A program made the position numbers and the translations under genes. The notes under the pieces are model-generated. The model saw only the letters and a list, made by a program, of their open reading frames with translations. It was not told the DNA's origin and searched no databases. 64,000 nucleotides of DNA from Lacrimispora algidixylanolytica (GTDB lineage Bacteria > Bacillota > Clostridia > Lachnospirales > Lachnospiraceae). This document shows, piece by piece, positions 37,920 to 47,575 of the stretch; position 1 is the stretch's first letter, and each line of letters opens with the position of its first letter. The DNA lies in assembly GCF_003609635.1 (NCBI RefSeq), contig NZ_MCIA01000001.1:532906-596905 (forward strand), in the 5' to 3' direction.

Positions 37920-39521
37920 TTACAGCGAATCAATAAGATTCTTAATCCTTTCCCTGCCCTTTTTTAAATCGTGCTTTAACATAAGCTGTTGCATGCTTTT
38001 TCTTTTAATTACATTTGCTAAAATCAATTTGTCTAACTCTTTTTTTATAATATTCTCAGTTACTTCTCTACCTAAGTACATGAATCCATTTTCATTACTT
38101 GCAAATTGATGTCTTTCTTCTCGTTCGTTTTGAGACATTGCAATAGTAGGAATTCCCAATGACGCCAGTTCATAACACGTCCTTCCCCTTGAGGTAATTC
38201 CAATATCATTTTGCGACATCAACTCCGGCATATTTTTTACATCATATAAAATTCTAATATTGGTATAACTTATATTTTTCTGCAATTCTACATGATTAGT
38301 TTTTGCTCTTCCCAATACGACCGTAAAGTTCAAACCTGAATATTCACTCTGGCAAATAATCGATAATATTTTTTCGGTATATTTGGCTGGATCTGCTCCA
38401 CCAAAGCATATAAATATATTTGACACTTTTTCTTTAATCTCTATCGGCTTGTATAATAGAAACAACTTTGGAATGAGATAATATCGCTCTCCAAAATAAA
38501 TATTCTGTATCGACTGTTCTTCTTTATACAAGGCATTAATAACCAGGTCTGCATACAATCTTCCATCACCCAAATCTTCAAAATTAACAATGTAAGGTTT
38601 TGTTGGAATCTGCTTTAATGTTTTAATGTATGCCGACTCAGTATCCAATATATCGTTTATAATTGTCTGATAATTTTCTTTTCTTAAATAATCGAGCAAA
38701 TCATTGAGACTATCATATCCCGTAAGTTTATACATGGTGTTACCGAATGAGCTTTTGTCAGTAATAGTACTGTCGTAATATATATCTGGCTTATGATAAA
38801 ATAAATCTGAAAGTTCAAGCATCCTGCAAATGTGACCCATACCTATCAGATTATTGCCATTAACAATAATAGCTGTCTTTCGTTCTCTAAGAATATTCTC
38901 TGCACTAATTAGATCTTGAAAGTTATCAATATCTATTGCTTCTGTTTCAGAAATTTCATAAACATCAACAGTTTTTCCAATTCTTGAGTTTTCAAATACC
39001 ACACCCGCTTTTGAGATAACAAAAGCACCTGCTTCCAAAAACCTTTTTGGCAGATACTGGCGATTTAATCTCTTCTCGTAATCAGGAATAACTTGACCAT
39101 CTAGTTCTACCCATGCCAAATGAGGTTTGTTAACTACCGAAATGACTGTGTCCAAATTCTTAGCTATTACATACTCAATTGCCCCATCTAGAGTACTACA
39201 CTGCAAAGTTGGAGATGTCGGTTGCAACGTGATTATATAATCTGCATCAAATTCTTTACAGGCATCATATACGACCGCATCTAATGCCACCGAATCTACA
39301 CACAGTTCTTTTTTTCTATGTATATATCTAACACCATAATATCCTGCCAGCAGTTCAATTTCCGGAGAATCTGTTGTAATTATTACATCCGTTATATATT
39401 TAGAATTAAGCGCATTTTCTATACAGTATGAAATCAATGGTTTTCCATTTACTATTCTTATGTTCTTATTTGGTATCCCCTTTGATCCGGCTCTTGCCGG
39501 GATTACAGCTAAAATTTTCAT
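37920..39521 (-). CDS. CMP-nonulosonate synthase fused to SpsG/PseG-like domain
   Basis: 533 residues. Residues 1-213 are a CMP-sugar cytidylyltransferase (IPARAGSKGIPNKN, LQPTSPTLQ, ETEAIDIDNFQD). Residues 214-533 are an SpsG/PseG-like GT-B domain (GNNLIGMGHICRMLEL, FICFGGADPAKYTEKIL, GITSRGRTCYELASLGIPT). The equivalents in Bacillus spsE-spsF-spsG are separate genes. The second domain would be a UDP-sugar hydrolase or transferase. The two would supply and activate the substrate of the adjacent synthase. Confidence 0.87.
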   Translation of the reverse strand: MKILAVIPARAGSKGIPNKNIRIVNGKPLISYCIENALNSKYITDVIITTDSPEIELLAGYYGVRYIHRKKELCVDSVALDAVVYDACKEFDADYIITLQPTSPTLQCSTLDGAIEYVIAKNLDTVISVVNKPHLAWVELDGQVIPDYEKRLNRQYLPKRFLEAGAFVISKAGVVFENSRIGKTVDVYEISETEAIDIDNFQDLISAENILRERKTAIIVNGNNLIGMGHICRMLELSDLFYHKPDIYYDSTITDKSSFGNTMYKLTGYDSLNDLLDYLRKENYQTIINDILDTESAYIKTLKQIPTKPYIVNFEDLGDGRLYADLVINALYKEEQSIQNIYFGERYYLIPKLFLLYKPIEIKEKVSNIFICFGGADPAKYTEKILSIICQSEYSGLNFTVVLGRAKTNHVELQKNISYTNIRILYDVKNMPELMSQNDIGITSRGRTCYELASLGIPTIAMSQNEREERHQFASNENGFMYLGREVTENIIKKELDKLILANVIKRKSMQQLMLKHDLKKGRERIKNLIDSL

Positions 39522-39537
39522 AATATTTCATTCTTTC

Positions 39538-40644
39538 CTAAAACAAATTATCAAAATTTATTCTTTCAAACACTTCCAGTTTTCCGCCACGGGTGGCATT
39601 ATAAATTTTTATCCCATGTAAATCTGCGTATTCTTTTGCCACCATATAACCTTTTAAAATTATATCTGTATGATATATTCCATCAGTCTCTTCCATTATT
39701 TCTGCATGATTCTTTATATCTTCACTGACTAGCATATATCCATTTTTATCGATCTCTCTCCTGAACGAAAAATCGATTCCTAGTAAATAGATTTCATTTA
39801 TTCCCATATATACTGCAACCTGAAGCATTGTATATAGTGTTGTTAGAGCAGAATAAATCTTTTGTGTTAAATCTGGAGAAAACATAATATCTTCAATTTT
39901 TGTCTTGCAAGTATGCAAATAAAACAGTTTATCATAATCATCAAAATACCGATCATATAGTTCACTCCATAATGTGGTAAATAGATATTCACAGTTACAA
40001 AGTAAATAATTTAAATCTTTATCAGTTTGTATATGTTCATTCAGGAAAACATTATCCTCTGCAAAAAAACATGTTGGTCTCCAAACACTCTTTTCAAATA
40101 ACTGGTAAATTCCATTACACCCCATAGATATTTCCGTTTTTAATCTATTAATATCTTCTATTAGCAGGCTTGGACCATTCCCGATTATAAAACAGCGTCT
40201 TCCACTAAAAATATTTTTCAACTTTAAGTTTCGCTGTAATATATGACTCGTATCTTTCACTGAACTAATTATACTATCCATTAAATCAAAATCATCTGCA
40301 AAATAGACAATATTTTCCTTATTGACTCCCTTACTACTTAACATTAAATATAAATCATCAAATTCTTGCCCATACACTTGCCTTGATAGAGATAGAATTA
40401 CAACACAATTACTGTACTCAGAAATATCACTTAATCCAAAAATCTGTTTTTCTAATAAAAAACTACCCATTAACTTTTTATTTGAATCTATAAATCCCTC
40501 ATAATTAATTTGGTGTTTTTTTAAAAAAGACCCAATAATTTTTCCATAGGTTCCTGCTCCATAAATATATGTTTTCTTGCTCTCTGAATTTTTTTTTATA
40601 AAATTTACAAATTCAAACAAGCTACATGTTTCTATTTCAGTCAT
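39538..40644 (-). CDS. DUF115 (Maf-like) protein with N-terminal Rossmann module
   Basis: 368 residues. The first 115 form the Rossmann-like module (KKTYIYGAGTYGKIIGSFL, FIDSNKKLMG). The rest matches DUF115 proteins (RRCFIIGNGPSLLIEDINRL, MGINEIYLLGIDFSFRRE, end TRGGKLEVFERI). DUF115 includes the Maf motility-associated factors that transfer pseudaminic or legionaminic acid to flagellin, so a transferase of the nonulosonic acid is a reasonable guess. GNGPSL is also the start of GT42 sialyltransferases. Confidence 0.8.
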   Translation of the reverse strand: MTEIETCSLFEFVNFIKKNSESKKTYIYGAGTYGKIIGSFLKKHQINYEGFIDSNKKLMGSFLLEKQIFGLSDISEYSNCVVILSLSRQVYGQEFDDLYLMLSSKGVNKENIVYFADDFDLMDSIISSVKDTSHILQRNLKLKNIFSGRRCFIIGNGPSLLIEDINRLKTEISMGCNGIYQLFEKSVWRPTCFFAEDNVFLNEHIQTDKDLNYLLCNCEYLFTTLWSELYDRYFDDYDKLFYLHTCKTKIEDIMFSPDLTQKIYSALTTLYTMLQVAVYMGINEIYLLGIDFSFRREIDKNGYMLVSEDIKNHAEIMEETDGIYHTDIILKGYMVAKEYADLHGIKIYNATRGGKLEVFERINFDNLF

Positions 40645-40664
40645 ATGTCAATCCGCTCCAATTT

Positions 40665-41798
40665 TCAATTTATAACTTCCAAATTATCAGCATACAATTT
40701 TTCAATTTCTTTGATTTGATACTTTATATCATAACCTTTGTCTCTCATGATTTTTTTTGTATTTTCTCTTACATATCCTGCTTCCCATTTTAATGCTTCC
40801 TCTAGCCATAAATCTATCTCCAATGGAAGTCTTACTAAATTATTTGTTATTTTTGATTCTTCCGGAGCAAACTCGCTAGTAATGCATTTTAACCCTGATG
40901 CTTGTGCTTCTACAAACGTCTGAGCCAATGCTTCAAATCTTGATGGTAATATAAACAAGTCCATGGCTTGTAACAAGTTTTGAACATCATCTCTTAAGCC
41001 TAAAAATCTAACTTTTGATTCCAAATGATATTTTCGGACTAAAATTTCAATCTCATTTTTTAGTTCTCCAATTCCAATTAATAACAGAATACTATTAGGA
41101 ACCTTACTATGATACTTTTCAAAAAATTCTATCGCAAATTCATGGTTTTTTTGGTACTGAAATCTGGCTATCATTCCTACAACAAACTGTTTTTGTAAAT
41201 TCATTTTATTTCGATATCTTATACGAACGCTTTGATTAAAGTAGAATTTTTCTAATTCAATGGCATTCGGAATGATTTTAATTTGTTCCTCAGGGATGTT
41301 TTCTCCATATAACCATTCTGCAGCATTTCCAGCACAAGCCCAAAAATCCGTCGCAATATAAGGCGTTACTTTTTTTTGCCAACTATTATGCAAGATTCTG
41401 GCTTCCTCCCGCGTCATTCCAATGGGAATATGGACATCTGTATTATGCGCATGTACAATCACTTTAGAAACTCCCCTTTTTTTTGCAATTTTTTCAACTG
41501 CAAATCCTCTCCACCAACTAGTATGTAAATGTACTATATCATAACCATCATCAAAAACCTTATTAATTTCTTCCTCAAATTTCAATATATCTTGTTCACT
41601 ATAAATGGAAATATAATGAATTTTACACCCCTGCTCTTCTAATTCTTGTGCAAAATCAAGACTCTTACTCATTGTTGCAAAATCAAATTGAAAGCGATCC
41701 TTATCTATTGCATTCCATATTCTCAAAGCATACTTTGTAATTCCTCCACCGCTATTAGCGATAGAGAAATGTAATACTTTAATTTTCTTACTTTCCAT
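40665..41798 (-). CDS. GT4 glycosyltransferase
   Basis: 377 residues, GT-B fold. N-terminal FSIANSGGGITKYALRIW, middle IIPNAIELEKF and GMIARFQYQKNHEFAIEF, and the donor-site pattern RFEALAQTFVEAQASGLKCI (EX7E-like) are typical of GT4. No Rossmann module is attached, unlike its neighbours. First gene of the run going to 31562. The region before it is disturbed by an IS110 remnant, and no convincing promoter was found. Confidence 0.88.
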   Translation of the reverse strand: MESKKIKVLHFSIANSGGGITKYALRIWNAIDKDRFQFDFATMSKSLDFAQELEEQGCKIHYISIYSEQDILKFEEEINKVFDDGYDIVHLHTSWWRGFAVEKIAKKRGVSKVIVHAHNTDVHIPIGMTREEARILHNSWQKKVTPYIATDFWACAGNAAEWLYGENIPEEQIKIIPNAIELEKFYFNQSVRIRYRNKMNLQKQFVVGMIARFQYQKNHEFAIEFFEKYHSKVPNSILLLIGIGELKNEIEILVRKYHLESKVRFLGLRDDVQNLLQAMDLFILPSRFEALAQTFVEAQASGLKCITSEFAPEESKITNNLVRLPLEIDLWLEEALKWEAGYVRENTKKIMRDKGYDIKYQIKEIEKLYADNLEVIN

Positions 41799-41975
41799 TT
41801 TTCCCTTGTATGATGATTACATAAGCAAAACACCATAACTTCCTTTCTTTTTTGTATTGTAGTTATAATACATTCAGATACTGTGGACTTTTAATTTTCA
41901 CCTGTATCTTTGACTACTCAACAGAAGTGTATTGGCACTACCTTTATATGAATGCTTTATTAGCTGGATGTGCCA

Positions 41976-42040
41976 GGGGCGATCTCCCAAGTACCTATTT
42001 CAATCAAGTCTACGATGATAATCGTTGGTGGATACCACCG
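41976..42040 (+). other. Structured non-coding 5' region of IS110 remnant
   Basis: Three short hairpins in a row: GGG-CGATCT-CCC region (41977-41988), CGAT-GATA-ATCG (42013-42024) and GGTGG-ATA-CCACC (42027-42039), just upstream of the broken transposase. IS110-group elements carry a bridge RNA in this position, so a decayed bridge RNA is possible; not shown by sequence alone. Confidence 0.35.
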
Positions 42041-42072
42041 TATCATATCTTTATAAAAGGAGGGACGACCTC

Positions 42073-43201
42073 ATAATTTACGTTTGCATTGATATTGCTA
42101 AACTCAATCACTTTGCCTCAGCCATATCTTCTGATGGTGAAATACTCATCGAGCCGTTTAAATTTACTAATAACGCTGAAAGATTCCAATTGTTGATATC
42201 CAGATTCTATAATTTCCAGTCTGATAACATCATCGGTCTTGAACCCACAGCACATTATGGCGACAACCTTGCTTGATACCTTGTTGCCAATTCCTCAATG
42301 TATGTGTTGAATCCCATTAAGACGTCTACTAAGCGTAAGAACAACATTTGCAAAACCAAGATCGACAAGGCCGACACTTACATATCGCTAAAACTTTAAT
42401 GATGCAGGACTCCGTCAGATTTGTTTCCTATTATGATTTGAATCTGATGGATTTAAAGGCACTTGGTTGTTTCCATCAAAAGACCATTAAGCAGCGGACA
42501 TTATTAAAAATCCATCTAACTTCTTATGCGGATCAAGTGATTCTAGAACTGCAATACTTTTTTAATCCGGACTACATAAAAAATCTGACTATGCCCTTTT
42601 AGGTGAGGCTCTAACACCAAAAGACATTGCTTTCATGCATACGATCATCTTTCTTACCTGCTTTTACTTTCCCCCATGGTCACTTCAGCAACAAAGAAGC
42701 AAAAGAAATAAAAGCTCTTAAACAGAAGTCTGTCGGTGCTAACGACAGTACTCTATCCATTCAGATAACCCACTCCATTGCGCAGATTGAATTATTAGCC
42801 AATTGAATAGGGAGGAATTTGAGATGGCAGATATCATGACCATTCCAGGTATCGGATACATAAACAGTGGAATGATCCTCGGTGAAACCGGTGATATTCA
42901 CCGTTTCTCTAGACCTTGTAAATCTCTTGTATTTGCAGGCTTAGATTCTCATGTTTACCAACTAGGTAACTTTTGTACCAAGCGCACCCGAATATCTAAA
43001 CGGGGATTAAGAGTCCTTCAATATGCACTTATGAATGCAGCTCACAATGTTGTAAAAAACAGTGCCACCTTCAATGCCTATTATGATGCTAAAATGGCAG
43101 AGAGCCGGATACACCCTAATGCCCTAGGGCACTATGCTGGTAAACTTGTCAGATTCATCTGGAATATGCTCACTAACGAATTAGAAATTAACCTCAATTA
43201 A
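42073..43201 (+). pseudogene. Broken IS110-family transposase
   Basis: Fragments of one protein in several frames. The N-terminal RuvC-like part has YVCIDIAKLNHFASAISSDG, IIGLEPTAHYGDN and KIDKADTYI. The C-terminal Transposase_20 part has DIMTIPGIGYINSGMILGE, FAGLDSHVYQLGNF and KRGLRVLQYALMNAAHNVV. The expected start codon is ATA (42073-42075) 15 nt after AAAGGAGG, a TGA interrupts at 42274-42276, and at least two frameshifts follow. It is clearly inactive. It lies between two halves of the glycan island on the opposite strand. Confidence 0.88.
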
Positions 43202-43430
43202 GAGGTCTGTTTACCAATATCAATAAAATTTTGAAAATGCACCTTAGGGAGCTTTATTTATGTTACCCCTCTTTATTATTGATCGAAAAAAATTATAGCT
43301 AATTTATGATTGACTTTTCATAGCTTGTCTCATACAAAATAGTAAAATCATTTTATTCTTAATCTTGTATCGCTACTGCTCACTAATACACAAAGATAAA
43401 TGGTTACTCATTAATCAAACTATTAATATA

Positions 43431-44627
43431 CTATAATTCCCTTATAACATGTTCAATTAAATTTACAACTCTACCACTTGCACAACCATCTTCTAACACC
43501 TCATTTTCACTTAAAAATTCATCAATTTTCTCTTTATACTGTTTAGCATCAAAATTTTCAACATTTTCGATCAATTCATTATTATCCCTAGCCACAGAAA
43601 ACGGCAAAGAATATATATCCCACATTAGCCCCCCACGTTCCTTTATATACTCTTCCAAATCATCTGCATATATAAAAACAGGTATATACATATTAATAAC
43701 ATCAAATACTGAACTGGAGTAATCGGTTATTAGCGCATCTGAGGCCGCTGCTAACTCATTCATGTCGTCAGCTTGGCTCACATCAATCATGTTTGAAATC
43801 CCATTTTTCAAAGGAAATTGGTCAAGTTGTGCCGCTAACTGTGGATGCAGACGTAGGAATACAAACCAGGTCCCTCCAAATTTTCGTTCTAGAACCTCTG
43901 TCATACGTGCAAAATCAAGAATGGGTTCTTCTACAAATACCTGACGATCTCCATTTTGACTTCCACCTCTAAAGGTAGGTGCAAACAACGCAATTTTTGT
44001 ATCTTGCGGTATTCCATATCGTTTACGGAGTTTTCTATATACCTCTTTTCGCTCATTAAAGAAAACATCACAACGCGGAGAACCTGTTTTTATAATGTTA
44101 CCCGTATAAATAAGTTGATCTGGAATGAATTTTGTACACCACTTCGAATTGGATATTACATAATCTGCAAGCTTAGAGTCATGCTCGCTGACAAGATAAG
44201 CCATCTTTGGAAACAGCCTCCCCCTGAATAATCCCAGTGGTTTGAATCCAATTGCAGCATGCCAAACCTGTATGTATAACTGACCTTTTCTTTTCCTTGT
44301 ACCATAAGCTTTTCTACTATTGTCTATCCACACTTTAGCAGTGGCCAGGTGATACGCTCTTCTCCAAAATGTATTTTTTACTTTTCTGATTCCTTGAGGA
44401 AACTGTTTTTTAAAATTATTTACAAGCCATACTAATTCAAGATCATCCTCCTTCTTTAATAGTTCTTCAGCCACATAGCGCGGATTACAGCAATATCCTC
44501 CATCTCCTTCAAAGGTAGTAAAAACAATTTTTTTCTTTTTCACTGGAAGCGCCCATAACAACCAATAAGCTAAACTTGTAAAAAAAGCTTTTCTCTTCCG
44601 TTTATTGATATACCGCTCCTCTGTCAT
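43431..44627 (-). CDS. CDP-glycerol glycerophosphotransferase family protein
   Basis: 398 residues, TagB/TagF-like. Visible are IDNSRKAYGTRKRKGQLYIQ, VWHAAIGFKPLG, and the CDP-glycerol site region ALITDYSSSVFDVINMYIPVFIYADD. It would transfer glycerol phosphate (or another CDP-polyol group) to a glycan or lipid-linked acceptor. Starts inside the end of the GDPD gene (26 bp overlap) and lies in an operon with a cytidylyltransferase fusion that could make its donor. No lipoteichoic or wall teichoic acid genes are near, so flagellar or capsular glycan is the likely target. Confidence 0.88.
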   Translation of the reverse strand: MTEERYINKRKRKAFFTSLAYWLLWALPVKKKKIVFTTFEGDGGYCCNPRYVAEELLKKEDDLELVWLVNNFKKQFPQGIRKVKNTFWRRAYHLATAKVWIDNSRKAYGTRKRKGQLYIQVWHAAIGFKPLGLFRGRLFPKMAYLVSEHDSKLADYVISNSKWCTKFIPDQLIYTGNIIKTGSPRCDVFFNERKEVYRKLRKRYGIPQDTKIALFAPTFRGGSQNGDRQVFVEEPILDFARMTEVLERKFGGTWFVFLRLHPQLAAQLDQFPLKNGISNMIDVSQADDMNELAAASDALITDYSSSVFDVINMYIPVFIYADDLEEYIKERGGLMWDIYSLPFSVARDNNELIENVENFDAKQYKEKIDEFLSENEVLEDGCASGRVVNLIEHVIREL

Positions 44628-45354
44628 CTCTTATCTCACTTCCTAAATCAGGTTTATTTGTAATAATTCCATTTACACCCATGTCACATAACCGCCTGAT
44701 CTCTTTTCCATTATCTACCGTCCAAACATTTACTTCAATTTCTGCTTTTTTTAGAGAGAAAAACATATCATCCCGATCCAGAAGATACCACGCTGGATGA
44801 ACTGCATCTACAGCATATTTTCTTGCATAATCAGGAACATTTAAGAGCCCATCGCAATAAAGAAATGCTATTTTAGTGTTAGAATCCATTTTCCGAAGAC
44901 TAAGCACAGATTTATGGTAGAATGAAGAAAACAGAGTTCTCTCTAATACCCCCTTCTCTTTTACCACATTTAATACTTTCACTTCCATTCCTTCATAGGC
45001 AAAGATATTATTTTTCAATTCTATATTAAAGAGAAAATCTTTTTTTTGCTTAAATTGTTCTAAAACATCATCTAACAACGGAATTTTAATATCCTCATAT
45101 TCCGGATGCGTTCTATTGAACTGAAAACATCTCAATTCCTCGAATGTATAATCCTTCACATATCCAATTCCATCAGAAACCCGGCTTATCTCCTCATCAT
45201 GTACAACTACAAGGTGCCCATCCTTAGTCATCTGCACATCAAATTCGATTCCATCTGCCCCCATATCATAAGCCATCTGAAAGGCTTCCATAGAATTTTC
45301 AGGAGAATACTGACTGGCCCCACGATGGCCGTATATTTTAGTCTGATACCTCAT
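44602..45354 (-). CDS. Glycerophosphodiester phosphodiesterase
   Basis: 250 residues, GDPD/UgpQ family. Catalytic motifs YGHRGASQYSPENS, IEFDVQMTKDGHLVVVHDEE and NIELKN are present; no signal peptide or membrane part, so cytoplasmic. Cleaves glycerophosphodiesters to glycerol-3-phosphate and an alcohol. ATGA overlap with the upstream cytidylyltransferase fusion indicates coupled translation. It may supply glycerol-3-phosphate or edit the product. Confidence 0.9.
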   Translation of the reverse strand: MRYQTKIYGHRGASQYSPENSMEAFQMAYDMGADGIEFDVQMTKDGHLVVVHDEEISRVSDGIGYVKDYTFEELRCFQFNRTHPEYEDIKIPLLDDVLEQFKQKKDFLFNIELKNNIFAYEGMEVKVLNVVKEKGVLERTLFSSFYHKSVLSLRKMDSNTKIAFLYCDGLLNVPDYARKYAVDAVHPAWYLLDRDDMFFSLKKAEIEVNVWTVDNGKEIRRLCDMGVNGIITNKPDLGSEIRDDRGAVYQ

Positions 45355-46685
45355 TTTCTCATCTCCATAAATTTCTCCATAACTCCAGCCATAGCAATCG
45401 ATTCCTCTTCCGTAAATTTGTAAGACTTTCTTTCTCCATTGTGAATAAGTGACACAAACTCACTTAATTCATACCGAAGACCGTCACCTAAAAATTTTGC
45501 CGTATACTGTTCTTTCTTATAAGCATTCTCAAAACGGACTTCAAAAGATTTTGTCAACCACCAGGGTGACTCCGCAAGAATATAACCCTTGGTTCCTGCA
45601 ATAATCAACTGTCCCTCTGATTTTACAGCAATCCCCGTTTTCGATAACGCCATGCCTCTATCAAATGTAAAAGAAGCTTTTGTATATAAATCAATGCCTC
45701 GTACATCCTTAATACTATCAAAACTCACGCTTTTATATTGTGTCCCCAATAATTTAAAGATCGGAAGCATTGTGTGATTTCCAAATTCTAAAAAACCGCC
45801 TCCGTAATTAGGGTCTTTACTCTCTCTGGTTTCCGTATCTGCAATTCTGGTAAAACAAGCCTCCACGTCCACAATATTGCCAATTATACCGCTTCTTGCT
45901 ACTCCTAAAAGCTGATTAAACCCAGGGCAATATGCCGTCTTTATTGCTTCCATAAGTAAACAATCATTAGCTTTAGCAATCGTATATAGTTCCAATGCCT
46001 GTACTCTAGACAAAGCCATTGGTTTCTCACACAACACATGCTTTCCTCTATTCAAAGCCGCCTTAGCATATTCAAAATGAGTTTGATGTAATGATGCAAT
46101 ATATACCGCATCCAAAGGTTCTAAAAAATTTTCAAAGTTTTCCGATTCTGCTCGAATACCAAAACGCTTTCCAAAACGTTCTACACTTTCTCTATGAGGA
46201 TTATAAGCACTTACCGTTTCAATCCCACTGACAAATTTGGCCTCAGGTATAAAGCGTGAAGCGATACGTCCTGTTCCTACTATACCCAGCTTTATAATAG
46301 GGTACTTTTGTTTTCTTATTAAGGTACTGGATATTTCTTTTGTTCTTTCAAGATATATCACCTTACAAAAATCTTTTAAATAATCAAATTCTCCCGTCCA
46401 ATCAGAGCCAATGGTAAAAATATCTACACTATATTTATGAATATCCTCTACTTTTTGTCCCACATGGTCTTCAACAATTATCTTATCTGCAAACCCAGTT
46501 TTTTTTACATTTTCAATTCGATCTATAATAGAGTCTACTACATTTAGTTTTCCACGGGATTCGTCATATTGTTCGGTAGTGACTCCTACGATTAAATAAT
46601 CTCCTAACTTTTTTGCTCTTTCAAGCAATTTATAGTGTCCTTCATGAAACAAATCAAAAGAACCATATGTAATTACTCTCGTCAT
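45351..46685 (-). CDS. Glycerol-3-phosphate cytidylyltransferase / Gfo-Idh-MocA oxidoreductase fusion
   Basis: 444 residues. Residues 1-128 are TagD-like (TYGSFDLFHEGHYKLLERAK with the HxGH site, GSDWTGEFDYL, EISSTLIR). Residues 130-444 are a Gfo/Idh/MocA dehydrogenase (KLGIVGTGRIASRF, HVLCEKPMALS). The first part would make a CDP-polyol such as CDP-glycerol; the second would oxidise or reduce a sugar or polyol with NAD(P). Whether both act on the same molecule is unknown. First gene of a three-gene overlapping operon. Confidence 0.88.
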   Translation of the reverse strand: MTRVITYGSFDLFHEGHYKLLERAKKLGDYLIVGVTTEQYDESRGKLNVVDSIIDRIENVKKTGFADKIIVEDHVGQKVEDIHKYSVDIFTIGSDWTGEFDYLKDFCKVIYLERTKEISSTLIRKQKYPIIKLGIVGTGRIASRFIPEAKFVSGIETVSAYNPHRESVERFGKRFGIRAESENFENFLEPLDAVYIASLHQTHFEYAKAALNRGKHVLCEKPMALSRVQALELYTIAKANDCLLMEAIKTAYCPGFNQLLGVARSGIIGNIVDVEACFTRIADTETRESKDPNYGGGFLEFGNHTMLPIFKLLGTQYKSVSFDSIKDVRGIDLYTKASFTFDRGMALSKTGIAVKSEGQLIIAGTKGYILAESPWWLTKSFEVRFENAYKKEQYTAKFLGDGLRYELSEFVSLIHNGERKSYKFTEEESIAMAGVMEKFMEMRK

Positions 46686-47515
46686 AAAGAAGCTCTCCTC
46701 TTAATAAAGACTATTTATTACTTCAAGCCTTGTAAATAATTCAAAAAAAGATTCCAAATAGCCTTCTTAGTTTACATGGCATAAAAATCATAATATACAA
46801 TTATTATATCGACAAATTACAACATATAATTACATATATATCCACTATTTCTCTATATACATTTTTTTCCTTTTTCAGCACCATAATAATTCAGGTCTAT
46901 ACTGAATGTTAGGTGTTCCTAAATAACACACTTCCAACATTATTTTTGTTATAAAAATAAAACTACAAGAAACCTCCCAAATGCATTATCAGGATCAGTA
47001 TTTTATGTCAACGAAGATAATCGATTAAAGATCCATCCTAATTATAGTGAGTCATTACTAAACTTGGGAGATATTTTAGCAAAATAGTTTTTCACACAAA
47101 TTCTTCTTTAAACTTTTCTTTGAAACACACTCTGCTAAACAGCCTGTCCTTGGTGTGGTTGGCGATTTTTTATTAGCCTTTATTAGGAAATAATGATTTT
47201 CGATATCCATCTGTCTGAAGCTTACCAAAAGCATCAACAAAATTCTATGACTATATTACCAACGACAAGGATTATAGTATCACGAAAGGTTTATAATGAG
47301 ATTAAAGTATTAAAGCAGAGTTCATATGAAATCCAATAATTCAAACAATTCTGAACTCAGATACTTCATTGTGCATCATAGAAAAAATGGTTAGGAAATG
47401 GAGACTATTTACTTGCTCAAAAACAACATTTAATAGGACCAACAATTAAAACAGCTCGAAATAAAATAAAGGAGTGAGCTTCCAGGAATCTCAGCCCAAA
47501 TATTGACGATAAATC
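46686..47515. other. 830-bp gap with possible gene debris
   Basis: No intact gene. Several plus-strand stretches look coding but are broken: 46923-47087 (ending SESLLNLGDILAK), 47193-47339 (starting MIFDIHLSEAYQKHQQ), and one ending at about 47477 (LAQKQHLIGPTIKTARNK). None matches a family I know, and AT-rich sequence can give such reading by chance. Confidence 0.3.
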
Positions 47516-47518
47516 TCA

Positions 47519-47553
47519 AAAAGGGATTGTTGCAATTTGCAACAATCCCTTTT
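47519..47553 (-). terminator. Flagellin gene terminator
   Basis: Perfect 17-bp inverted repeat AAAAGGGATTGTTGCAA / TTGCAACAATCCCTTTT with one central base; effective loop a few bases, T/A run on both sides. It ends the flagellin transcript. Confidence 0.9.
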
Positions 47554-47575
47554 GTTAAATATATAACATTTTCAA

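Noticed and set aside
41852-42076. Plus-strand frame upstream of the IS110 transposase
   Set aside because: Covers the structured non-coding end of the element, with no ribosome binding site or family resemblance.
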